13,083 nucleotides of DNA from CAYLNH01 sp964384625 (GTDB taxonomy: Bacteria > Verrucomicrobiota > Lentisphaeria > JABSQK01). The position numbers and the translations under genes are program-made. Where the stretch lies: assembly GCA_964384625.1 (NCBI GenBank), contig CAYLNH010000208.1, positions 1-13,083 of the forward strand, in the 5' to 3' direction. Shown one piece after another: positions 1-6,341 of the stretch (positions within the stretch are counted from its first letter, which is position 1; the number at the start of each line of letters is the position of its first letter). The notes under the pieces are model-generated. The model was not told the DNA's origin, did not search any database, and worked only from the letters and a program-made list of their open reading frames with translations.

Positions 1-52
1 GTTCAAAAGCTCAACGGCGGGCGTCGAATCCAACTGAATTTTGGCACAATAG

Positions 53-436
53 CGCAATCGGTTTCCGGTCGCGGCGATCCGCAACCGGTCCGGGCAGTAC
101 ATCAAACCGACAATGGAATCCGTCTCGCTGGCGGCGAGCGACGGTGTACCGGACGACACACGGGTGCTGATCACCGACACCAAGGCGAAGCGGGGCTATC
201 CGATCAGCGCGTTCACCTACCTGATTTTATTCCGCGAACAGGCCTACGACCGCCGCTCCCGGCACCAGGCCCAGACGTTGGTCGACTATCTCTGGTGGGC
301 GATTCACGACGGCCAGCGCGACACGAAGACACTCAACTACGCGCCGCTGCCGCGCGATGCGGTGCAGAAAGCGGAGAAGATCCTCAAATCGATCACTTAC
401 GAACTGGGCCCGATACGCCCCACCGGGAAAGAGTAA
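53..436 (+). CDS. pstS: PstS-type phosphate ABC transporter substrate-binding protein, C-terminal part (5' end disrupted or missing)
   Basis: The reading frame from position 53 to the TAA at 434-436 encodes about 127 residues that look like the C-terminal lobe of periplasmic phosphate-binding protein PstS. The segment FPVAAIRNRSGQYIKP leads into TMESVSLAA and then a YPISAFTYLI block, all typical of this family. PstS captures phosphate in the periplasm for the PstCAB importer. The frame cannot be followed upstream: in-frame stops lie at 35-37 (TGA) and 50-52 (TAG), just before the recognisable homology. The frame starting at position 3 is open across that stretch and might be the shifted upstream part, but its match is poor. 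An ATG at 113 lies inside conserved PstS sequence and is unlikely to be a true start. The gene is therefore frameshifted, a truncated remnant, or damaged by an assembly fault at the window edge. It ends 4 nt before the kinase gene, so the two probably share a transcript. Confidence 0.75.
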   Translation, partial: RNRFPVAAIRNRSGQYIKPTMESVSLAASDGVPDDTRVLITDTKAKRGYPISAFTYLILFREQAYDRRSRHQAQTLVDYLWWAIHDGQRDTKTLNYAPLPRDAVQKAEKILKSITYELGPIRPTGKE

Positions 437-440
437 TCCA

Positions 441-2954
441 ATGAAATCGACGTGCCGAATGATCGCGGTGTGCCTGGCATTCCTGGTGCTGTCAACGGGG
501 GCGGCGGACAACGGCGAACCGGTGCGGGTCGGTGTTTATGACTTTGCACCGTTGAGCTGCACGTCGGATCCACACAGTCCGCATTGCGGGATTTTCACCA
601 CGCTGCTCAACGAGATCGCCGCCCGGGAAGGCTGGAAGCTGGAGTATGTTCCCGGCTCGCTGGAGGAGGGTCTGGAGCGGCTGGAAGCCGGGCAGATCGA
701 CCTGTTGATGGCGGCCACTTACTCACCGGCGGCGGCCGAGCGCTTCGACTTCACGCGGGAGACTGTGATCTCCACGTGGGCTCAGCTCTATACGACTCCC
801 GACACGCGGGTGCAGTCGCTCCTGGATCTGGACGGCCTGAGCATTGGGGTCAACCGTGACGACCCCTACAACCGCGAGTTGCGGACGACCATCAAACGGC
901 TGAACATCAAGTGTACGTTTGTCGAGTTCAACCATTCGCGGGAGGTCCTGGAAGGGCTGGAGAAGAAGTGGGTCGATGCCGGCATCGTGGACCGGCTGTA
1001 TGCCGTGCGGCACGAGAACGACTACCACGTCAAGAAAGAGCCGATCATCCTGGCCCCGGTGGAACTGCGTTTCGCCGCGCCCAAAAATCGAACCCGCTAT
1101 CTGATTTCAGCACTTGACCTGCACCTCGGCCGGATGAAGGAGGACTCCAGTTCCCTGTACTACCAGACGGTCGAGCGCGAGTTCGGCAAAACCGGGGACA
1201 CGAAGCTGCTGCGGACGTTGGGTTGGGGGCTGGCAATCGCGTTGGGAGTGGTCGTCCTCCTGGTCGGTATGACGCTGATCCTGCGGCGGCAGGTGAAGAA
1301 CCGAACGGCAGAGCTCTCCCGCAAGAACACCGAACTCGAACAGGAAGTGCAGATGCGGCGCCTGGCGGAAGACGCCCTGCGGCGGTCGAATCAACTGCTG
1401 AGCAACACATTCAGCAGCATGCGCGACGGCCTTGTGGTGATCGACAGCCGCGAAGACCGCATCCTCAGCTTCAATGCGGCGGCCGGAGCGATGTTGAAGT
1501 ACACGGAGGATGAATTGCGCGATCTGCCGCCGACAACGCTGCTGCAACAGTATGCCAGCGTGATGGAGTTTCGCGACGTGTTAAGCCGGGCCGTGGCGGA
1601 CCACGGCTTCTATCAGGCCGAGACGCGGATCCGCCGGCGCGACGACACGACATTCCCGGCGGAACTGGTAATCACCCCGATCCGCGACGGGAACGAGAAC
1701 TTCATGCTCTGGGTGATGATTATCCGGGACATCTCGGAACGGGTTCAGGCCCAGCGGGCGCTGCAGGACAGCGAAGCGCGGCTGCGGCAGGCGCAGAAAA
1801 TGGAAGCGATCGGCACCCTGGCCGGCGGCATCGCGCACGATTTCAACAATATCCTGGTGCCGATTCTCGGCTACGCGCAGATCGTGCGCGAATCCCTGTC
1901 CGAACCCGGTCCCTGCCGCGAGTACATGGACGAGATCCTGACCGCCGGCTACCGGGCCAAGTCGCTGGTCAGCCAGATCCTGTCGTTCAGCCGGTCCAGC
2001 GATCAGCAGCCCGAACCGATCCACCTGTCATTGATCACCCAGGAGGTCAGCAAGCTGTTGCGGGCGTCGCTGCCGTCCACCATCCAGATCAACCTTGAAC
2101 TGCACGCCGACGAAGACGTGATCGCCGCCGACCCGACCAGAATCCACCAGGTGCTGATGAACCTGTGCAGCAACGCCGCCTACGCGATGCAGTTCTCCGG
2201 CGGCGCCCTGACAATCGCAGTCAACGACCACGAAGGCCCGCTCCTCGGCTGGGGCGCGAAGGAGGAGCTCGGCCCCGGGCAATTCCTGCGACTATCGGTC
2301 AGCGACGAGGGCGAAGGCATCGACCCCGCCATCATGCATCGCGTTTTCGACCCGTTTTTCACGACGAAACGCCACGGCGAGGGAACCGGCATGGGACTGG
2401 CTGTGGTCCACGGAATCGTCTCCGGGTACAACGGGGCGGTATCGGTGGAGACCGCGTACGGCAGCGGCACGACCATGCACGTGTACCTGCCGAAGACCAG
2501 CGCACCGGCACCCCAGGCACCTCCTTGCCGCCGGAAGAAACCACGCGGCCGGCAGGAACGCATCATGGTCGTCGACGACGAACAGATGATCGTCGACATG
2601 ATGCAGCGCTACCTGTCTGATCTGAACTACCGGGTCGACGTGTTTACCAGCAGTGAGAAGGCGATGGCCCACGTCAGCACCGATCCGGACGGCATTGATC
2701 TGGTGATTACGGATCAGACCATGCCGCGCCTGACCGGCGCCGAACTGGCCCGGAACATCCTGAATCTGCGGCCGGACATGCCGATCATCCTGCTGACCGG
2801 TTTCAGCGAGATGATCTCGGAAAGCGGCGCCAGGCAGATCGGCATCAAGCGGTATATGACCAAGCCCTTTCAGCCGCGGGAAATGGCAACGACCATTCGC
2901 GACTTGCTCGACGAAAGCCAACGGAACCGGACGGAAGCCGCGCTACTGACCTGA
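441..2954 (+). CDS. Hybrid sensor histidine kinase with periplasmic solute-binding sensor, PAS domain and C-terminal receiver
   Basis: An 837-residue protein if read from the ATG at 441. That start gives a signal-like N-terminus (CRMIAVCLAFLVLSTGAA), has an AAAGAG-like ribosome site upstream, and follows the PstS stop by 4 nt; the frame is open further upstream, but that extension would overlap pstS. Domains in order: a type-3 extracellular solute-binding sensor (about 25-250, periplasmic); a TM helix (about 259-281); a short coiled coil; a PAS domain (about 319-440); HisKA with the NtrB-like HDFNN motif (His466); HATPase_c with N box (Asn574, Asn578), G1 (DEGEGID from Asp622) and G2 (GEGTGMG from Gly646); and a receiver with acidic pair Asp712/Asp713, phospho-acceptor Asp758 and Lys808. 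All catalytic positions appear intact. The expected activity is ligand-dependent autophosphorylation and transfer to the attached receiver. No separate response regulator is encoded here, so an output partner must lie elsewhere. The ligand is unknown; the sensor is of the amino-acid-binding fold rather than PstS-like. Confidence 0.92.
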   Translation: MKSTCRMIAVCLAFLVLSTGAADNGEPVRVGVYDFAPLSCTSDPHSPHCGIFTTLLNEIAAREGWKLEYVPGSLEEGLERLEAGQIDLLMAATYSPAAAERFDFTRETVISTWAQLYTTPDTRVQSLLDLDGLSIGVNRDDPYNRELRTTIKRLNIKCTFVEFNHSREVLEGLEKKWVDAGIVDRLYAVRHENDYHVKKEPIILAPVELRFAAPKNRTRYLISALDLHLGRMKEDSSSLYYQTVEREFGKTGDTKLLRTLGWGLAIALGVVVLLVGMTLILRRQVKNRTAELSRKNTELEQEVQMRRLAEDALRRSNQLLSNTFSSMRDGLVVIDSREDRILSFNAAAGAMLKYTEDELRDLPPTTLLQQYASVMEFRDVLSRAVADHGFYQAETRIRRRDDTTFPAELVITPIRDGNENFMLWVMIIRDISERVQAQRALQDSEARLRQAQKMEAIGTLAGGIAHDFNNILVPILGYAQIVRESLSEPGPCREYMDEILTAGYRAKSLVSQILSFSRSSDQQPEPIHLSLITQEVSKLLRASLPSTIQINLELHADEDVIAADPTRIHQVLMNLCSNAAYAMQFSGGALTIAVNDHEGPLLGWGAKEELGPGQFLRLSVSDEGEGIDPAIMHRVFDPFFTTKRHGEGTGMGLAVVHGIVSGYNGAVSVETAYGSGTTMHVYLPKTSAPAPQAPPCRRKKPRGRQERIMVVDDEQMIVDMMQRYLSDLNYRVDVFTSSEKAMAHVSTDPDGIDLVITDQTMPRLTGAELARNILNLRPDMPIILLTGFSEMISESGARQIGIKRYMTKPFQPREMATTIRDLLDESQRNRTEAALLT

Positions 2955-4235
2955 CGACGGGGAGCCCGGTTGCGGGGTTGTCGGGATCTCTCCGGCCCGC
3001 TGCAGCGCGTATCTGGCACAGATGGGACCGACAATCTCGAAGAAGAAGCACGACGCCGTAATGGCGATCACCAGTTGCGTACCGATCTCGGCGGCACGGG
3101 GAAAGTTGATCTCTTCAGCGATGCGGGCGAAGTGGCTCTGCACAATCAGGGACAGGCCGATGGCCACGCCGGCCTGCGACAGGATGCCGACGCCGGTCCA
3201 CTTGCGCACTTCCGGCGAAACCGTCCCGAACAGGGCTCCCAGATTGGCGCCGAAGACCTTGCCGACCGTCCGGCAGGCGACATAGACCAGGCCGACCAGG
3301 CCGATCTGAATGAGTTTCACGAAGTCAAGGTGTGCGCCGGCCAGACAGAAGAACATGACGAAGATCAGCGGCATGACCGTCCGCAGCGGCTCGGTTGCGC
3401 GCTTCACGACCGGGTCGGCGCGCGTATTGATCAGGACGAAACCGATGGTCATATTCGTCAGGATCAGCGACAGATGCAGCAGCGTCGAGAGCCCGGTGGC
3501 GATCAGGACGAAACTGAAGATCAGCACCAACGTTTCGGGGACGCCGCGCTGCCGCCGGACAAGGGCGCCGAACAGCACCCCGAGGATGCTGCCGAGAACC
3601 ACGCTGCCGAACAACTCGATCAACGGCGGCGCCATCGAGGTAAAGAACCCCGACCCGACGTGGCCGGCCTGGCGGTAGATCAGGACCTTGGCGAGACCGG
3701 CGGCGAAGGCGTAGATGACAATGGCCAGACCGTCGTCGAAGCCGACGACGGCGTACAATGCCTGCGTCAGATTGCCCTTGGCTTTATACTCCTGGATGAC
3801 GGCAACCGTGCCGGCGGGCGCGGTCGCCGGCGCCATCGCGGCGAAAACCAGCGCCATGGGCCAGTCGCGCGTGACCAGGTAGACGCCGCCCAGAACCAGG
3901 GCGAACGCCAGAAACGACGACCCGAGGATGATGCCGACAATGCCGGTCCCCAGTTTCATCAGGGATTTCATTCGCAGTTCCGCCCCGATGCTGACCGCCA
4001 CGAACCCCAGCGAAATATTCGTGACGAAATCGAGATTGCGCAGACTCGTTTCCGGAAACAGGTGGAAGAAGGACGGGCCGACGATGATCCCGACCAGCAT
4101 ATAGCCGATGATCGACGGCAGCCGAAACCGGCGAACGCCCTGCCCCGCGTAATACGCCGTCAAGGTCGCCACCCCGAGAATGGCGATGTTGGCGGCGGGC
4201 GTGTTCAGCAGTTTTTCCGAGAAAATGTCCAGCAT
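2943..4235 (-). CDS. CPA2-type cation:proton antiporter (Na_H_Exchanger family)
   Basis: A 430-residue, strongly hydrophobic protein with about 12 predicted membrane segments. The N-terminal RFRLPSIIGYMLVGIIVGP block is characteristic of the CPA2/KefB-like monovalent cation:proton antiporter family. A conserved GFDDGLAIVI motif supplies acidic residues (Asp167, Asp168) at the position usually used for cation/proton exchange, and APATAPAGTVAVI resembles the broken-helix region. The family exchanges Na+ or K+ for H+ across the inner membrane. The protein stops soon after the last TM helix and lacks the TrkA-N/RCK regulatory domain that many KefB-like members carry. Control in trans by the adjacent EIIA/PII-like protein is an inference. 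The start ATG (4233-4235) is preceded by a GGGA ribosome site and lies 17 nt after the upstream gene's stop, so it is probably the last gene of a three-gene operon. Its 3' end overlaps the convergent kinase gene by 12 nt. Ion specificity cannot be read from the sequence. Confidence 0.88.
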   Translation of the reverse strand: MLDIFSEKLLNTPAANIAILGVATLTAYYAGQGVRRFRLPSIIGYMLVGIIVGPSFFHLFPETSLRNLDFVTNISLGFVAVSIGAELRMKSLMKLGTGIVGIILGSSFLAFALVLGGVYLVTRDWPMALVFAAMAPATAPAGTVAVIQEYKAKGNLTQALYAVVGFDDGLAIVIYAFAAGLAKVLIYRQAGHVGSGFFTSMAPPLIELFGSVVLGSILGVLFGALVRRQRGVPETLVLIFSFVLIATGLSTLLHLSLILTNMTIGFVLINTRADPVVKRATEPLRTVMPLIFVMFFCLAGAHLDFVKLIQIGLVGLVYVACRTVGKVFGANLGALFGTVSPEVRKWTGVGILSQAGVAIGLSLIVQSHFARIAEEINFPRAAEIGTQLVIAITASCFFFEIVGPICARYALQRAGEIPTTPQPGSPSSGQ

Positions 4236-4252
4236 GGCGGTTCCCGTTGCGG

Positions 4253-5065
4253 TCAGTCCTCGAGCCGGCCGGAGGCATAGAAGATCGGCTGGACCATCAG
4301 CATCATGTCGGTCCGTTCGTCGAGGTTGCCGGTGATCTGTTCAATCCGCCGGATCATCTCGTTGGTCAGGCGTTTCTCCACCGTCGCCAGGATGATCTTG
4401 CTGAATTTCACGTGGCCGTCCCCCCAGAACCCGGCGAACAACGGCAGGTTCGCCATGTAGGTGCCGGCGTTATGGCTGTCCAGGACCACCAGCGAACTGG
4501 CTTCGGTACCGGCAAACACATGCACCAGGCTCTCGAAGACCTCCTCGTTCTGGACCACCAGGTGAAAGAGATTGCGGCTCTCATGGTCGGTGGTGTCCAC
4601 TTCATCTTCGACGTGGCGCAGATAGCTCTCCAACGCCGCCTCCGGCGTCGGCTCCGCCACGATCTCATCCCGGGCGCCGGGGATCTGCAGCGTCTGGGAA
4701 ATGGACGACAGAATGCGAATGTGCTCGCGGGAATCCCCGGTCGGACCAACAATGAAGACGACGAGATGGACCGGCTCGCCGTCCAGCGCGTCGAAGTCCA
4801 GACCGTCCGGAACCGTGGCAAAACCGATCGCGAACGTCTTGACCGCCTCGAGCCGGCAGTGCGGGATGGCAACGCCGTCGCCGAAGCCGGTGGACCCGAG
4901 TTCTTCGCGAGCGGTCAGGCCGCGGAAGACCTCTTCCTCGGAAACATTGCTGAGGATCGGATTGTTCTTGGCCAGCTTGGCGATGCCCCGCAAAGCCGAC
5001 TCTTTGTCGGCGTAGCTCTGGCCGACAGCAATGCAATCCGCTTTCAGAAGATCTGTAACGTTCAT
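4253..5065 (-). CDS. PTS EIIA (PtsN-like) domain fused to a C-terminal PII-like domain
   Basis: A 270-residue soluble protein. Residues 1-150 are a PTS_EIIA_2/PtsN-type domain with the motif GVAIPH, whose His69 corresponds to the phosphorylated histidine of EIIA-Ntr. Residues about 165-265 form a second module. Reading its pattern gives strand (NLFHLVVQNEE), helix (VFESLVHVFAGTEA), strand (SSLVVLDSHNAG), strand (KFSKIILATVE), helix (KRLTNEMIRRIEQITG) and strand (MMLMVQPIFYASG). That is the beta-alpha-beta-beta-alpha-beta ferredoxin-like fold of PII/SbtB/CutA-type regulators, although no canonical long T-loop is evident. The start has a strong site: AGGAG 6 nt before the ATG. The gene lies between the HTH-EIIA gene (34 nt upstream) and the antiporter (17 nt downstream). 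The likely role is as a phosphorylation- and ligand-responsive regulator of the antiporter rather than in sugar transport, because no EIIB or EIIC is present. The EIIA call is firm; the PII-like assignment rests on secondary-structure pattern only. Confidence 0.85.
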   Translation of the reverse strand: MNVTDLLKADCIAVGQSYADKESALRGIAKLAKNNPILSNVSEEEVFRGLTAREELGSTGFGDGVAIPHCRLEAVKTFAIGFATVPDGLDFDALDGEPVHLVVFIVGPTGDSREHIRILSSISQTLQIPGARDEIVAEPTPEAALESYLRHVEDEVDTTDHESRNLFHLVVQNEEVFESLVHVFAGTEASSLVVLDSHNAGTYMANLPLFAGFWGDGHVKFSKIILATVEKRLTNEMIRRIEQITGNLDERTDMMLMVQPIFYASGRLED

Positions 5066-5099
5066 CGTAAACTCCTACGTTCGTAACAAGACATTGCCG

Positions 5100-5771
5100 T
5101 CAGGACTCGATGGCCGCTTCCACTGCCGCCAGCCCCGCCAGAATCTCGCGGCGCGAAGCCTGCCGGTCCAGCAGACCGCGCCATTTGCGGTTGCGCAAGA
5201 CAAAATGCAATTGGGACAGCAGCCGCAAATGCGCCCGCATCGTGTCGCAGAGCGGCAGAAATATCACGCGCACCGGATCACCGTCGATCGCTTTCCAGTC
5301 AATCGGCGCCGCCGGAAATGCCAACGCGATCTGTGAGCCCGGGAGCTGCGCCAGTGGGAAACGCATGTGCGGTATCGCAACGCCCTCGCCGACACCGGTC
5401 GAGGCCAATGACTCGCGCGCCGTCAAACCGCGAAACAGATTGTCGCGGTCGATACTGGCCGGCAACCGCATGATCGTCGTGATTTCACCAATGGCCGCTT
5501 CCGGCGTGTCGCCGCCGATCCGATAGTAAATGCCGCCGTCCTGCAATGCCGTTGACAGCGACGGAATCTCCGTCGCCGGCTCCGAATGATGCAACGCCGC
5601 CGCGTCGATCGGCCGCCCGGACTGCGCCGCCCAGCTGGTCAACTCATGCCGGTCGAAACGGTATTGATTCCCGACCCGGCGGTGCGGAATCGTCCCCGCC
5701 GCCAGCCAGCGGTAGATTGTCTTCTCCGATACCTGCAGCAAATGAGCAGATTCTTTGACGGTCAACTCCAT
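5100..5771 (-). CDS. Excisionase-type HTH DNA-binding domain fused to PTS EIIA (PtsN-like) domain
   Basis: A 223-residue protein from the ATG at 5771. The frame also has a GTG 6 nt upstream (5775-5777), but the ribosome site GGGAG ends 5 nt before the ATG and abuts the GTG, so the ATG is preferred. The first 50 residues are a helix-turn-helix of the excisionase/HTH_17 (MerR-like) type: LTVKESAHLLQVSEKTIYRW, followed by GTIPHRRVGNQYRF with the wing-like HRR..YRF signature and the usual DRHELTSW ending. A linker (about 51-75) leads to an EIIA domain with GLTARE, STGVGEGVAIPH and active-site His135. It shares GLTARE, L-STG and GVAIPH with the downstream EIIA gene, so the two EIIA domains are paralogous. 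Phosphorylation of the histidine could change DNA binding, making this the transcriptional arm of a PTS-Ntr-like system. It is the first gene of the leftward operon, and the tandem repeat at its promoter is a candidate binding site. Fusion and fold are clear; the regulon is inferred. Confidence 0.88.
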   Translation of the reverse strand: MELTVKESAHLLQVSEKTIYRWLAAGTIPHRRVGNQYRFDRHELTSWAAQSGRPIDAAALHHSEPATEIPSLSTALQDGGIYYRIGGDTPEAAIGEITTIMRLPASIDRDNLFRGLTARESLASTGVGEGVAIPHMRFPLAQLPGSQIALAFPAAPIDWKAIDGDPVRVIFLPLCDTMRAHLRLLSQLHFVLRNRKWRGLLDRQASRREILAGLAAVEAAIES

Positions 5772-5776
5772 ACTCA

Positions 5777-5781
5777 CTCCC
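5777..5781 (-). promoter_or_regulatory. Ribosome binding site deciding the start of the HTH-EIIA gene
   Basis: On the minus strand GGGAG stands 5 nt upstream of the ATG at 5769-5771. It directly touches the alternative GTG at 5775-5777, which argues for ATG initiation. Confidence 0.5.
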
Positions 5782-5825
5782 GTACGCCGGACCTTCCGAC
5801 AAGCACCTCGAACCGGGCGTCCACC

Positions 5826-5845
5826 TTTTTAGACATCTTTGGACA
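5826..5845 (-). repeat. Tandem 10-bp direct repeat at the operon transcription start, candidate operator
   Basis: On the minus strand two directly abutting decamers, TGTCCAAAGA (5836-5845) and TGTCTAAAAA (5826-5835), match at 8 of 10 positions. They overlap the -10 edge and the predicted transcription start. A further TGTC lies in the GACACCTGTC palindrome at the -35 element. Excisionase-type HTH proteins are known to bind short direct repeats, so autoregulation by the HTH-EIIA product is plausible but unproven. Confidence 0.35.
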
Positions 5846-5872
5846 ATATGGATTCCCGCGGACAGGTGTCAA
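5843..5872 (-). promoter_or_regulatory. Sigma70-like promoter of the HTH-EIIA / EIIA-PII / antiporter operon
   Basis: Reading the minus strand, a perfect TTGACA (-35, 5867-5872) is followed by an 18-nt spacer and TATTGT (-10, 5843-5848, 4 of 6 consensus). The predicted start of transcription is near 5836, giving a leader of roughly 65 nt to the ATG at 5771. The -35 region is embedded in a short palindrome, GACA-CC-TGTC (5861-5870). No other gene start competes for this promoter. Confidence 0.55.
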
Positions 5873-6341
5873 GAGCGGATTTGACATTCGTTCGTGGGGC
5901 TGCTCCGGCCGGGACCCGGGAGGTATGCCCTCGTTTACTGCTCTTCTTTGCATCCCGTCCCGACTCTCAAAAGGCCGGGTACCGGCGGTACTTGCGGATC
6001 TGTCATCGGCATGAAGTCCGTACCACACTGATAACTTGAGGGGGCTGTCCGGTACAGGTGACCGATCCTGAAACTCCGCACCGTCAAGGTGCGGGATGCT
6101 GACGTAGAATGCAGCGGGAAGCAGACGAGGGCCTATCCCGGGAGTAAGGCCCGGCTTGCAGATCGGGGGCTGCGCGCTACATTGCCCTACTGCAGTGCAC
6201 TTGGGAACTCCTCCGATGTTGGGCCCGACACATGTGGGCGGGGACCAGGCGTGAGTTTTGTTGTCGATGATCGTTTCCCAAGTGAATAGACGCCGTCAAC
6301 CGGCGTCAAAGGTCGCAAAGACAGACAGGGCTGCCCCAACG
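5873..6341. other. Intergenic region (about 470 nt) with no convincing gene; possible structured RNA or decayed element
   Basis: Short open frames cross this stretch, but their translations are low-complexity, rich in Arg, Pro, Gly and Cys, and match no family I recognise. Structure is visible at the DNA level: CCGCACC-gtcaa-GGTGCGG (6076-6094), CTGT-ccggt-ACAG just upstream, a GGGCC...GGCCC pairing around 6129-6154, and a GCAG...CTGC pairing after it. None of the strong hairpins is followed by a T-run, so they do not look like intrinsic terminators. I tested tmRNA, RNase P RNA, SRP RNA and 6S RNA by eye and found no convincing match. The last part must also hold the promoter and leader of the caspase gene, though I see no clear hexamers. 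The frame of that gene is open back to an ATG at 6258, but homology and the signal peptide begin at 6342. Confidence 0.4.
6076..6094. other. Perfect 7-bp GC-rich hairpin
   Basis: CCGCACC (6076-6082) and GGTGCGG (6088-6094) are exact reverse complements around the 5-nt loop gtcaa. It lies inside the gene-free stretch and lacks a downstream T-run, so it more resembles an element of a structured RNA than a terminator. Confidence 0.45.

Noticed and set aside
227..2921. Long open frames on the minus strand opposite the kinase gene
   Set aside because: High-GC shadow frames. Their translations are rich in Arg, Pro, Gly and His with no domain pattern, while the + strand carries a complete kinase.
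2970..4280. 436-residue open frame on the + strand opposite the antiporter
   Set aside because: The composition is dominated by charged and Gln/Asp/Arg residues typical of the antisense of a membrane protein; the minus strand has clear antiporter motifs.
5881..5886. TTGACA on the + strand as a promoter for the caspase gene
   Set aside because: No -10-like hexamer at 16-18 nt downstream and too far from the gene start at 6342.
6040..6240. 6S RNA, tmRNA, RNase P RNA or SRP RNA
   Set aside because: None of the conserved core sequences could be recognised by eye; left as an unassigned structured region.
5839..6289. Two 66-residue + strand frames in the intergenic stretch
   Set aside because: No ribosome site of quality, odd composition and no family resemblance; the region shows hairpins instead.
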